From positions 1 to 13,907 of the forward strand of contig JALTRC010000083.1 of NCBI GenBank assembly GCA_026998145.1: a stretch of 13,907 nt of DNA, given 5' to 3'. Shown here in pieces: positions 1-7,741 of the stretch. A model generated the notes under the pieces. The model saw nothing but the letters and a program-made list of their open reading frames with translations, was not told the origin of the DNA and ran no database searches. The stretch's first letter is position 1; every line of letters begins with the position of its first letter. Source of the stretch: Gammaproteobacteria bacterium. GTDB taxonomy: Bacteria; Pseudomonadota; Gammaproteobacteria; SZUA-229. Made by a program: the position numbers and the translations under genes.

Positions 1-54
1 AGACGCACATGCGGGTAGTAATAACACCAGCAGCAACGATAATATTAATCTCAT
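1..54 (-). CDS. Putative lipoprotein, N-terminal fragment (runs off left edge)
   Basis: Reading leftward from an ATG at 54-52, 18 codons fit inside the window and encode a textbook lipoprotein signal: M-R, then a run of Leu/Ile/Val, then the lipobox L-P-A-C with the lipidated Cys at residue 16. Ala follows the Cys, which in Gram-negative bacteria usually means the protein is sent to the outer membrane. A purine-rich ribosome site (AAGGGGTGG) lies just upstream of the ATG. The start is 23 bp past the parC stop, so the gene is probably co-transcribed with parC. The rest of the protein lies outside the window, so its function cannot be given. Confidence 0.72.
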   Translation of the reverse strand, partial: MRLILSLLLVLLLPACAS

Positions 55-77
55 ATTCCACCCCTTTTACGGATTGA

Positions 78-2336
78 TTAGTCCTGCTTATCAACTTTGA
101 TCGCATCGACCTTTTGATAACCTCGCGGCAGTTTCAAACCACGCTTACCCCGTTCATTGGCATACTCATCCACTTCCAGCCCCTTCATGGTTTTATGTTT
201 CTTGCCTGCATAGAGGGTCAGCTTTTCCCCATCTTTTACCAGATCAACAGCACAGATCCATTCCTCACCTGCCTTGAGTTTTGCCGGTGGCACATTGATA
301 ATTTTATTGCCTTTTCCCTTGGACATTTGCGGAAGTTCTGCCAGCGGCGTAACCAGCATATGCCCTTCCGAACTGATCGCTACTATCCATTCATCATCCA
401 CACTGCGCACTTTGACCGGCGGCAATACGCTGGCCCCTTCCGGCACTTTTAAAAAGGTTTTACCGGCTTTGGCGCGGGAATATAAATCACCCAGCTTACA
501 TACAAAGCCATAACCATAAGAGGTGGAAAATAGATATAAATCATCCGGCGAGCCCATGACTACACTGACAAATTCCGCACCCGCCGGTGGACTAAAGCGC
601 CCGGTCAATGGCTCTCCCTGCCCCCTGGCCGATGGCAGGCCATGGGCCTGCAAACTATAGGCGCGGCCAGTGCTATCCAGGAACACCGCCATCTGATTAC
701 TCTTGCCGGTTGCAGATGCCTGATAAGCATCACCGGATTTATAATTCAGCCCGGCCGCATCCACATCATGGCCTTTGGCTGCACGCACCCAGCCTTTCTG
801 GGATAGCACAACCGTAATCGGCTCACTGGGTATCAGCGCGGTTTCATCCATGGCCTGGGCAACCTCTCTTGCCACTATGGGTGAGCGACGCTCATCCCCG
901 TAGGTTTCCGCATCGGCCAGGATTTCTTTTTTGATGAGTGTTTTCAAACGCTGATCCGAGCCCAGCAGTTTTTCCAGCTGGGCTTTTTCCGCTTCCAGTT
1001 CCTTTTGCTCGGCGCGGATTTTCATTTCTTCCAGCCGCGCCAACTGACGCAACTTGGTATCTAAAATATAATCTGCCTGTAACTCGCTTAAGGCAAAGCG
1101 TTCCATGAGTGCGGCTTTAGGCTTATCCGATTCACGGATAATTTTAATCACTTCATCAATATTTAAAAATGCGATTAACAGGCCGTCTAATAAGTGCAAA
1201 CGCTTGTTAACTTTTTCCAGCCGCCAGTTCAAACGATTGCGCACGGTCAGGGTTCGATAAGCCAGCCATTCCTTTAAAATCACCCGCAGATTTTTAACCC
1301 CGGGCCGGCCATCCAGACCTATCATATTCATATTCACACGATAGGTTCTTTCCATATCGGTAGTGGCAAATAAATGGTTCATCAGCATGTTGGTATCAAC
1401 ACGATTAGAGCGAGGCACTATGACCAGACGGGTGGGATTTTCATGATCCGATTCATCCCGAATATCTTCCACCATGGGCAGTTTTTTCGCTGTCATTTGC
1501 TGGGCAATCTGCTCTAAAATTTTATTGCCTGACACCTGATAAGGCAGCGCGGTTATGACAATATCACTGCCCTCTTTTTCATACACGGCACGGGCGCGGA
1601 TACTGCCCCTGCCTGTGTGATACATGCTGGCAATTTCTTCAGGCGTGGAAATAATTTCCGCATCGGTCGGGAAATCCGGGCCCTTAATATGCTCGCATAA
1701 TTCATCCACCGTAGATTTTGGATGCTCCAGCAAACGAATGCAGGCGCTGGCCACTTCACGCAGATTATGGGATGGAATATCGGTTGCCATCCCCACGGCA
1801 ATGCCGGTACAGCCATTTAATAATACATTGGGCAAGCGGGCCGGCAATGACACAGGCTCCTGCAATGAACCATCAAAGTTTAACTGCCAGTCAACCGTGC
1901 CCTGCCCCAGCTCCTGCAATAAGACTTCCGCATACTTTGACAGTTTGGATTCCGTGTAACGCATGGCGGCAAACGACTTGGGATCATCCGGCGACCCCCA
2001 GTTACCCTGACCATCCACCAGCGGGTAGCGATAGGAAAACGGCTGCGCCATATGCACCATGGCTTCATAACAGGCACTATCCCCATGAGGATGAAATTTA
2101 CCCAGCACATCACCCACGGTACGGGCCGATTTTTTATGCTTGGCCGACGCATTTAAGCCCAGCTCCGACATGGCATAGACAATACGCCGCTGCACCGGTT
2201 TTAAACCATCACCAATAAACGGCAGAGCACGGTCTAGAATCACGTACATGGAATAATCCAGGTAAGCTTTTTCGGTGAATTCGGAAATGGGCTGTCTTTC
2301 TACGCCTTCAAAATTGAGATTATTCTGATCTGACAT
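78..2336 (-). CDS. parC: DNA topoisomerase IV subunit A
   Basis: This is the breakage-reunion subunit of topoisomerase IV, which unlinks daughter chromosomes and partners with ParE. The 752-residue length is typical of gammaproteobacterial ParC. The catalytic tyrosine is Y127, preceded by R126 in the AAMRYTE motif. The quinolone-resistance region reads H-P-H-G-D-S-A-C-Y-E, with S87 and E91 (E. coli S80 and E84) in their wild-type state, so no target-site resistance mutation is seen there. The N-terminal winged-helix and tower region fills roughly residues 30-480, with a coiled coil near 435-480 and a degenerate beta-pinwheel C-terminal domain after about 500. It starts at an ATG without a strong ribosome site. 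parE is not in the window. parC marks the conserved chromosomal flank of the respiratory cluster and is unrelated to it in function. Confidence 0.98.
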   Translation of the reverse strand: MSDQNNLNFEGVERQPISEFTEKAYLDYSMYVILDRALPFIGDGLKPVQRRIVYAMSELGLNASAKHKKSARTVGDVLGKFHPHGDSACYEAMVHMAQPFSYRYPLVDGQGNWGSPDDPKSFAAMRYTESKLSKYAEVLLQELGQGTVDWQLNFDGSLQEPVSLPARLPNVLLNGCTGIAVGMATDIPSHNLREVASACIRLLEHPKSTVDELCEHIKGPDFPTDAEIISTPEEIASMYHTGRGSIRARAVYEKEGSDIVITALPYQVSGNKILEQIAQQMTAKKLPMVEDIRDESDHENPTRLVIVPRSNRVDTNMLMNHLFATTDMERTYRVNMNMIGLDGRPGVKNLRVILKEWLAYRTLTVRNRLNWRLEKVNKRLHLLDGLLIAFLNIDEVIKIIRESDKPKAALMERFALSELQADYILDTKLRQLARLEEMKIRAEQKELEAEKAQLEKLLGSDQRLKTLIKKEILADAETYGDERRSPIVAREVAQAMDETALIPSEPITVVLSQKGWVRAAKGHDVDAAGLNYKSGDAYQASATGKSNQMAVFLDSTGRAYSLQAHGLPSARGQGEPLTGRFSPPAGAEFVSVVMGSPDDLYLFSTSYGYGFVCKLGDLYSRAKAGKTFLKVPEGASVLPPVKVRSVDDEWIVAISSEGHMLVTPLAELPQMSKGKGNKIINVPPAKLKAGEEWICAVDLVKDGEKLTLYAGKKHKTMKGLEVDEYANERGKRGLKLPRGYQKVDAIKVDKQD

Positions 2337-2491
2337 ACTGAGGTCGTTTCTCTAAAGTGATAATGTCGTCAGATTATCCTTAAATAAGCCGGCAAATACA
2401 ATCAATCAGAGACTGGATATTTTTACCCCCTGTATTTTTCAGCTATTAGCCCTGCTACCACATGTAATTTAATCCCATAATCCTTTAAAAT
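2337..2491. promoter_or_regulatory. Divergent intergenic region parC / napC-like gene
   Basis: These 155 bp separate two divergent starts, so they must hold promoters for both, but no convincing -35/-10 pair could be assigned. Two heptamers resemble single NarL half-sites: TACCCCC at 2424-2430 (6 of 7 to TACYYMT) and TACCACA at 2456-2462 (5 of 7). They are not arranged as an inverted 7-2-7 pair, so nitrate control of the napC-like gene from here is only a possibility. No FNR-type TTGAT-N4-ATCAA dyad was seen. Confidence 0.35.
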
Positions 2492-3151
2492 ATGCGAATG
2501 TTTCTTTCAAAGAAAATTATTTTAGACACAAGCATTGGCGCCGCCTTAATATTTATGCTTACCGGCATTATATTCTGGGGCGGTTTCAATACAGCAATGG
2601 AGGAAACCAATACACTGGATTTCTGCATCAGCTGTCATGAAATGAAAGACAATGTTTATCAGGAATATATCACCAGCATCCATTACAAAAATAGAACTGG
2701 CGTCAGAGCCATATGTTCCGACTGCCATGTCCCAAAAGACTGGATCCATAAAACAGCCCGCAAGATACAGGCAAGTAACGAACTATTCCATGCCCTGATC
2801 GGATCAATTGACACAACGGAAAAATTTAATAAAAAACGCTTAACACTAGCCACTCACGTCTGGGAAACCATGAAAAATACAGATTCCCGTGAATGCAGAA
2901 ACTGCCACTCATTCAATGCAATGGAAATCAATATGCAGAAAAGCCGCAGTGGCATGGTACATAAATACGCACAGGGTAGAAATAAAACATGCATCGACTG
3001 CCATAAGGGGATCGCGCACACGCTTCCTGATGGCGTAGAGGTCTATCGAGGTGGCAGTGATGAAGATCATAGCGACTATGAAAAGCTAAAACTTCCCTGC
3101 TACAAATGCCATGCAGATATGCCGGTGCCTGATACCACAGAGTGGGAATAG
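2492..3151 (+). CDS. napC: NapC/NirT-family membrane cytochrome c with five haem motifs
   Basis: The product is a quinol dehydrogenase of the NapC/NirT family: an inner-membrane-anchored multihaem cytochrome that takes electrons from the quinol pool to periplasmic reductases. The N-terminal membrane anchor spans about residues 8-30, followed by the family signature WGGFNTAMEETNT and the first haem site. CXXCH motifs lie at C45, C75, C135, C167 and C203. The first four match the usual tetrahaem NapC pattern; the fifth sits in a short C-terminal extension (residues 190-219) that ordinary NapC of about 200 residues lacks. The gene stands alone on the plus strand, divergent from parC and convergent with the napF end of the large cluster, so it has its own promoter. 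ATG codons at 2492 and 2498 are both possible starts, with no clear ribosome site for either. Confidence 0.9.
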   Translation: MRMFLSKKIILDTSIGAALIFMLTGIIFWGGFNTAMEETNTLDFCISCHEMKDNVYQEYITSIHYKNRTGVRAICSDCHVPKDWIHKTARKIQASNELFHALIGSIDTTEKFNKKRLTLATHVWETMKNTDSRECRNCHSFNAMEINMQKSRSGMVHKYAQGRNKTCIDCHKGIAHTLPDGVEVYRGGSDEDHSDYEKLKLPCYKCHADMPVPDTTEWE

Positions 3152-3215
3152 ACGCACCGTATAACGACCGCACCACTCTCAAACAGAACGTATCTTCCGG
3201 AATCAAACTGCGGTA
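3152..3215. other. Convergent intergenic gap without a clear terminator
   Basis: These 64 bp lie between two convergent stop codons, where a bidirectional terminator would be expected. The only inverted repeat found is ACCGCA paired with TGCGGT, separated by a loop of more than 30 bases and with no following T tract. It is too weak to call a terminator. Confidence 0.3.
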
Positions 3216-3839
3216 TTACACTTCCTTATATTTAGATTGAACGATAATTGCCTTAGGCTCAACAATACAGGCCTCACGACACAGAGCACAGCCGGTACAT
3301 AGCTGAGCATTGATAAGCGGTTTTTCCATATCCCATTGCATTGCACCTTCTACTGGGCAAACCCGGCAGGCACCACATTCTGGCCCTGTATAGGGAAGAC
3401 ATGTTTTAACATCGATAAAAACCCGTGCGATCCTGGGTAAAATTTTCAGTTCTTCCTCTTCCCCATCAACGCCATCATCTTCAATATCATTTTTACCAGC
3501 CGTCTGTTCTGCTTCAGGCAGCTTTAAAGCGTCTTTCGGGCAGGCCTCCACACAGGGCCACTGCTCACATAAATGACAACCCTGATTAACCAGATCCATT
3601 GCCGGCGTATTAAAAACCTTTACACCCAGTTTTGCAGATAACGGGAAAATAATATGATACGGACATGCTGCTATGCAATCACCACAACGGTCACAGGCCA
3701 GCAGTAAATCCAGCTCATCAATTGCAAAAGGCGGACGAATCCAGCGAGATGCATTTTCCCTGGCTTTATCAGCCGCATGACTGGTTACCGCTTTGGCAAC
3801 TTTACCAACGCCTCGAGAAAAAAAAGCCCGTCTATCCAA
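3216..3839 (-). CDS. napF: NapF-like polyferredoxin, up to four [4Fe-4S] clusters
   Basis: This 207-residue ferredoxin-type protein resembles NapF, the cytoplasmic iron-sulfur accessory of periplasmic nitrate reductase, linked in other bacteria to NapA maturation. The N-terminus (MDRRAFF, then a basic segment and IRPPF just before the first cluster) follows E. coli NapF. Cysteine groups are C49/52/55/59, C88/91/96/100, C147/155/158/161 and C181/184/187/191. There is an arginine pair at residues 3-4 but no hydrophobic stretch after it, so Tat export looks unlikely and a cytoplasmic site more likely. An acidic insert at about 117-130 separates the second and third clusters. The start codon appears to be TTG (3839-3837): a GGAGAG ribosome site stands 4 bases upstream and no in-frame ATG occurs before residue 81. 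It is the last gene of the cluster, 21 bp after its neighbour. Confidence 0.82.
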   Translation of the reverse strand: MDRRAFFSRGVGKVAKAVTSHAADKARENASRWIRPPFAIDELDLLLACDRCGDCIAACPYHIIFPLSAKLGVKVFNTPAMDLVNQGCHLCEQWPCVEACPKDALKLPEAEQTAGKNDIEDDGVDGEEEELKILPRIARVFIDVKTCLPYTGPECGACRVCPVEGAMQWDMEKPLINAQLCTGCALCREACIVEPKAIIVQSKYKEV

Positions 3840-3860
3840 AACACTCTCCAGTATAATTTC

Positions 3861-5393
3861 TTATGGCGCAACACATAAAGGCCCCATACGCATCAACATT
3901 GGCTGGGTCAGCAGCCAAAGATTAAAACCGCTTACCGCAATAATATATAACAAGGCGGGTAGTAGACTTAACTTCGAATTCAGTTTCAGGCCATAAGCGC
4001 GGTAACGTAATACTTTAATCGCAATCCAGAAACCAAACATCATTAGCAATGCCTGCAGGGCAAATAATGTATCCTCTGAAATAAGCATATTGTATTCCCT
4101 GAGGATATTCTCAGTGAACTGCAATGGCTTTTCACCTACGCCCAGAGGATTCAGAAAAAGCTGGCTGGCCCCTACCGACTCCCGAATTAAATGATTCAGG
4201 TTATGAGCAAGATGATATGCAAAGGCCAGCGGCAGGCTTATAAACACCAGCCCGGTAAAAAGTTTTTTAAAGCCTGCCCGCGTTTTACTAAAATAATCTG
4301 TTAATAAAATAACGACAATATACATTAATACCGGCAGGGCAATACTGACAATAAGACCAGCCGAAAAGCTCAGTAACAATTGTCCCGAATCCCCGATTTT
4401 CTGAGCTAACTGGGTGATCCATTTTTCCCAGAACGGCATCATGGTAATACCATGAAAACTGGTAAGAGCCAGTAATACCAGCATAAACCAGGCCTCATCC
4501 CAGTGAGGTCGGGCACTATGAATGGCTTCACTGCTTTGTGGCCGCAACCGCCAGAAAACATTTTCCTGTGGACAACTTCTCAGACAATTACCACAGGAGG
4601 TACAATAGGTATTTTGCGTCAGTCTGCCCATTACCAACTGGGTCGGACAGGGATCAATATCAGCGGTGCCATTAAAACATTCCAGGCTGCTACACGATGC
4701 ACAGATATCAGCATCAATAGGGCGTAACTCAATGGGAGCCAGTTGAGCATAAAAACCAACTGTTCGACCTATAGGGCACATATAGTGACAGAATGCCTTG
4801 TTTTTAAATATAGCCAGGCTCATGGTTGCAAGCACTACCATTAACAGGGATAACAGCGCAGTCCAGTAGGGACTGGTGGTGACACCTACACCCAGTTCCA
4901 GCCATGTCAGCCCAATAAACATAAGCAGTGCCAGCCACACATTACGTAACCAGCGAGGAACCGTTAAACCCAGACTATTATTTATTTTGAAATTAAAAAA
5001 ACGTGGTTTAACAAACCAGCTGGCCAAAGTATCCCAGGGACAGATAGCACACCAGGCCGAGCCTAAAAAGAAAATAGAAACAATCAGACCCGCCCACCAT
5101 ATATTCCAGGTCAGAACGGTTGCAATATTCCTTTCTGGTATGGGAGTCCCCATGAGCCCCGCATAGATAACCAGCAGAAAAAAGCTCAGTGTTATAATTT
5201 TTAACAATAAAAGCGGCCAATATGATTGACTCAGGAAATGTGCAAGGGATTTCACAAACGGTAAATTAAGCAGACTAAAGTGCTTTAATGGTTTGTTCTG
5301 TGGCATATTGCCGAACAGATAAAAAATAGAAATCAGCAGCATAAAAGCCCAGACAATATATGCCCAGTATGCAGGTAAACCAGGATGCGACAT
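3861..5393 (-). CDS. NapH/FixG-like polytopic membrane iron-sulfur protein, long form
   Basis: This 510-residue inner-membrane protein has about ten or more hydrophobic segments and a cytoplasmic ferredoxin-like domain near residues 225-280. It carries the paired Cys-Pro motifs of the NapH/NosR/FixG group, but the first is C115-A-I-C118-P (CX2CP) rather than the usual CX3CP; the second, C202-H-Y-M-C206-P, is regular. The iron-sulfur cysteines are C231, C234, C239 and C249 (irregular spacing) and C264/267/270/274 (classical). The C-terminal half has extra helices with histidines at H314, H394, H397 and H401, which might bind haem. It would move electrons between the membrane and periplasmic partners. 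Its ATG overlaps the previous stop by one base (TGATG) and has a GGGAGG ribosome site, so the two proteins are probably translationally coupled and may form a pair. The specific function is not recognised. Confidence 0.75.
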   Translation of the reverse strand: MSHPGLPAYWAYIVWAFMLLISIFYLFGNMPQNKPLKHFSLLNLPFVKSLAHFLSQSYWPLLLLKIITLSFFLLVIYAGLMGTPIPERNIATVLTWNIWWAGLIVSIFFLGSAWCAICPWDTLASWFVKPRFFNFKINNSLGLTVPRWLRNVWLALLMFIGLTWLELGVGVTTSPYWTALLSLLMVVLATMSLAIFKNKAFCHYMCPIGRTVGFYAQLAPIELRPIDADICASCSSLECFNGTADIDPCPTQLVMGRLTQNTYCTSCGNCLRSCPQENVFWRLRPQSSEAIHSARPHWDEAWFMLVLLALTSFHGITMMPFWEKWITQLAQKIGDSGQLLLSFSAGLIVSIALPVLMYIVVILLTDYFSKTRAGFKKLFTGLVFISLPLAFAYHLAHNLNHLIRESVGASQLFLNPLGVGEKPLQFTENILREYNMLISEDTLFALQALLMMFGFWIAIKVLRYRAYGLKLNSKLSLLPALLYIIAVSGFNLWLLTQPMLMRMGPLCVAP

Positions 5394-5989
5394 CAGGCCT
5401 CCCGAGAATCCCGTATTTTTTCGCGAACGATACGCTTACGCTGTAATAAATTAACCACAATAAGAATAAATAAAATTAAAATCAGCGCAATACCGACTGG
5501 CCCCATTGATGAGGTTTTACCAATTCGCAGAGGAAAATCAATCCTGTAGGGCTCACCACCTGATTCAAAACTGGCGGTAATAATATAGTCACCTTTCTGT
5601 TTAAATAAAAAACCCTGCCGGAATACACCATCATAAACTTCCTGAGTACCGATTACCTCCTCATGAGGGTCGCTAAACCAGCCATCATCACGCACTGTAA
5701 AAGTCATTTTTCCATTAAAAGTATTGCCATTATCAATACGTGATGCATTCACATTAATACGGCCTTTTTCACCAGGTCGAGGAAATGCAGGAAACACCAT
5801 ATAGGTGACATAGTAATCACCAATTTGTGTTTCCACTTCCATGCTCGGTGGTGTATTTGAGTCTTCATTTAAACTGTATGCCGGCCGTCCTAGCACATGA
5901 TGAGCAAGAACTTCTGCTGGAAACAGTTGTAAAATAAATAGCAGACTTATTATTCTAATAAGCTGAAGTGATAATCTATCAAAAACCAT
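5393..5989 (-). CDS. Membrane-anchored periplasmic beta-domain protein (FixH/YtkA-like), unknown function
   Basis: This 198-residue protein has a signal peptide at residues 8-29, with likely cleavage after V-L-A, leaving a mature N-terminus that begins His-His-Val-Leu-Gly. A beta-rich, immunoglobulin-like domain covers about 45-157, with alternating strands and the motif FPAFPRPGEKG. A single membrane helix follows at about 163-181, then a basic cytoplasmic tail. The layout resembles FixH/YtkA-like proteins that accompany FixG-type iron-sulfur proteins, and the next gene is FixG/NapH-like and overlaps it by one base. An N-terminal histidine exposed by signal cleavage is a copper ligand in several periplasmic protein families, so a copper site is conceivable. 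It starts 119 bp after the previous stop with a poor ribosome site, so an internal promoter is possible. Family assignment is tentative. Confidence 0.7.
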   Translation of the reverse strand: MVFDRLSLQLIRIISLLFILQLFPAEVLAHHVLGRPAYSLNEDSNTPPSMEVETQIGDYYVTYMVFPAFPRPGEKGRINVNASRIDNGNTFNGKMTFTVRDDGWFSDPHEEVIGTQEVYDGVFRQGFLFKQKGDYIITASFESGGEPYRIDFPLRIGKTSSMGPVGIALILILFILIVVNLLQRKRIVREKIRDSREA

Positions 5990-6108
5990 TCTTAATGATC
6001 TCTATTTATATTTAAGCAAAGAGGATGATAATTAAGGCGTCACCTGATTAATTCTGAACGAAATAGTTTGCGCTTAAAATGTGAGTTCATGAATTGATCA
6101 GAACTTCC

Positions 6109-6720
6109 TTAAATAGTATGTTTAGTTACCGAGCCTTCACCCGGCTCCACAATACGGATAGGCAAACTGGGATGAGGGCATATTTCCACACACATTCCAC
6201 AACCCACGCAACCCTCCTCTTTCACATAAGGACGATACATATTGGCAAACTTGAATCCTATTGCATTTTTTCCCAGAGGACAAACGGCCACACAGGCACC
6301 ACAAACGCCCCGATCAACCCAGGGATAACAGGCCGCACGATCTATCTGCGCTATACCCATTTTAACTTTCTCTCTGGGCACTTCTGTTAATGCATCTGTA
6401 GGACAAATTTCAGTACACTTCATACATAGAATACAGGCTTTTTTTTCAGGGTTAATAAACGGGCCATTCACTCCGTCACCCCCCTGCCTTTTATCAAAAT
6501 CAATACACTTTGGCGGACATATTTCCCCACATAAACCACAGCCAATACAGGATTTTACGAATTCATTTTCATCATTCAGTGCGCCGGGCGGGCGTAGATG
6601 ATTAGAAAGTGAACTGGCCTCAGCCGGTGCCAGAAGGCGGGCAGTCGCATAAGGCACAGCCGCCACACCGATTGAACTGGCGGCTAAAACCAGTTTTTGA
6701 AGAAAATTACGTCGTTGCAT
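6109..6720 (-). CDS. napG: NapG-like Tat-exported polyferredoxin (second copy)
   Basis: This 203-residue NapG/MauM-type ferredoxin begins MQRRNFLQK, a twin-arginine Tat signal followed by a hydrophobic region ending near residue 34, so it should act on the periplasmic side. The conserved RPPGALN segment (43-49) precedes the clusters. Cysteine groups are C58/61/64/68 (plus C72), C96/99/102/106, C131/140/143/147 and C171/174/177/181, enough for four [4Fe-4S] clusters. NapG accepts quinol-derived electrons from NapH and passes them toward NapA. The ATG overlaps the 3' end of napH by 14 bases and has a GGAAG ribosome site, indicating tight coupling to napH. A paralogue lies on the other side of napH (7742-8326), so NapH is flanked by two NapG-type partners. 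Confidence 0.87.
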   Translation of the reverse strand: MQRRNFLQKLVLAASSIGVAAVPYATARLLAPAEASSLSNHLRPPGALNDENEFVKSCIGCGLCGEICPPKCIDFDKRQGGDGVNGPFINPEKKACILCMKCTEICPTDALTEVPREKVKMGIAQIDRAACYPWVDRGVCGACVAVCPLGKNAIGFKFANMYRPYVKEEGCVGCGMCVEICPHPSLPIRIVEPGEGSVTKHTI

Positions 6721-7720
6721 TTTTATCTTCCGGTAACTGACTATTCTGTTGCTGGTATTTTTTACCCAGATGCCCAGGCCCCTGATTCTCTTTATCTTTT
6801 ATACTCAGGTTAAAAGTTAAAGCATCTGTTGGGCATATAGCTATACAGGCTGCACAATTATTACACTCCTGCCCAAAATCATCTCGTAATGGATCAAGGC
6901 CAAACTCGCATACCGCATTACATTTTGCACAATCATTACAGTTCTCAACAATACGTTTTATGCGAAACAGACGAAAATGACCTAGCAATGAATACAGGGC
7001 ACCACCTGGACAGACATAACGGCAGAAGCCTCTGCGCGATACCAGCAGATCAAATAATAATGTCAGAACAAAAAAAACCAGACCAGCACCGAAACCACCC
7101 AGAGCAATAGAAAAATATATTTCACGCCCAACAATTGCAGGTGGATAAATCATTGATACCAATACAGAACCGGTCATGGCAGACACACCCAGACCAAGCG
7201 CAAGTACCAGGTATTTAAGACGCCTGTCAAAGTGTCTTTTTCCTGCCCTGATACCCATTTTCTGCAACCATAATGAAAGCGCTGTATTTAGCTCATAAAG
7301 AAAATTTGCCGGACAGATCCAGCCACAGAAAAAACGCCCAAATATAATGGTTAAAATAATCGGAATTAATCCACTTAAAAAAAACGGCCAGTATACTGAT
7401 ATGGAGGCAGCCATTTGACCAGCGACTGCCAGAGGATCTGAAATTTTATAACCGAAAAAGTTACCTGACCAGGTATTACCTTTAATTGCATCAAGCTGAG
7501 AAGCTGGATCTGTCACAAAGGGAGAAGTCACCGCCTCCATAATATCAAACAGCTGCTTCTCTGACTGTGTGAGAAGATCATATGAAAATGAAGCCACATA
7601 GGTTTGATATACATGTACAAAAGGTAAAAACACCAACATAAAAAAAACCAGGCTCATAATTAACCAGCGCAGTTTATTCAGATGTCGCCATAAAAAAAAT
7701 ACTTTAATATCTGTTTTCAT
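6707..7720 (-). CDS. napH: NapH, membrane ferredoxin-type quinol dehydrogenase subunit
   Basis: NapH is the polytopic membrane partner of NapG and helps oxidise menaquinol or ubiquinol for periplasmic nitrate reduction. The 337-residue product has a first membrane helix at about 20-37, a periplasmic loop at about 38-109, and further helices at about 110-128, 168-191, 201-224. Paired motifs CGWICP (C132 to P137) and CRYVCP (C233 to P238) follow two of them, as in NapH and NosR. The C-terminal ferredoxin domain has C261/264/267/271 and C286/289/292/296 for two [4Fe-4S] clusters, then a hydrophilic tail. The periplasmic loop is longer than I recall for E. coli NapH (287 aa). The start is chosen at ATG 7720-7718; an in-frame TTG directly upstream (7723) is possible, but neither has a strong ribosome site. 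Confidence 0.9.
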   Translation of the reverse strand: MKTDIKVFFLWRHLNKLRWLIMSLVFFMLVFLPFVHVYQTYVASFSYDLLTQSEKQLFDIMEAVTSPFVTDPASQLDAIKGNTWSGNFFGYKISDPLAVAGQMAASISVYWPFFLSGLIPIILTIIFGRFFCGWICPANFLYELNTALSLWLQKMGIRAGKRHFDRRLKYLVLALGLGVSAMTGSVLVSMIYPPAIVGREIYFSIALGGFGAGLVFFVLTLLFDLLVSRRGFCRYVCPGGALYSLLGHFRLFRIKRIVENCNDCAKCNAVCEFGLDPLRDDFGQECNNCAACIAICPTDALTFNLSIKDKENQGPGHLGKKYQQQNSQLPEDKNATT

Positions 7721-7741
7721 CAACTTGTTAACTCTAAATGT

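Noticed and set aside
1553..2218. Several open frames on both strands overlapping parC.
   Set aside because: They lie in other frames of a clearly conserved gene, give compositionally odd proteins and lack ribosome sites.
3152..3215. ACCGCA/TGCGGT inverted repeat between convergent genes as a terminator.
   Set aside because: Loop above 30 bases, 6-bp stem and no T tract.
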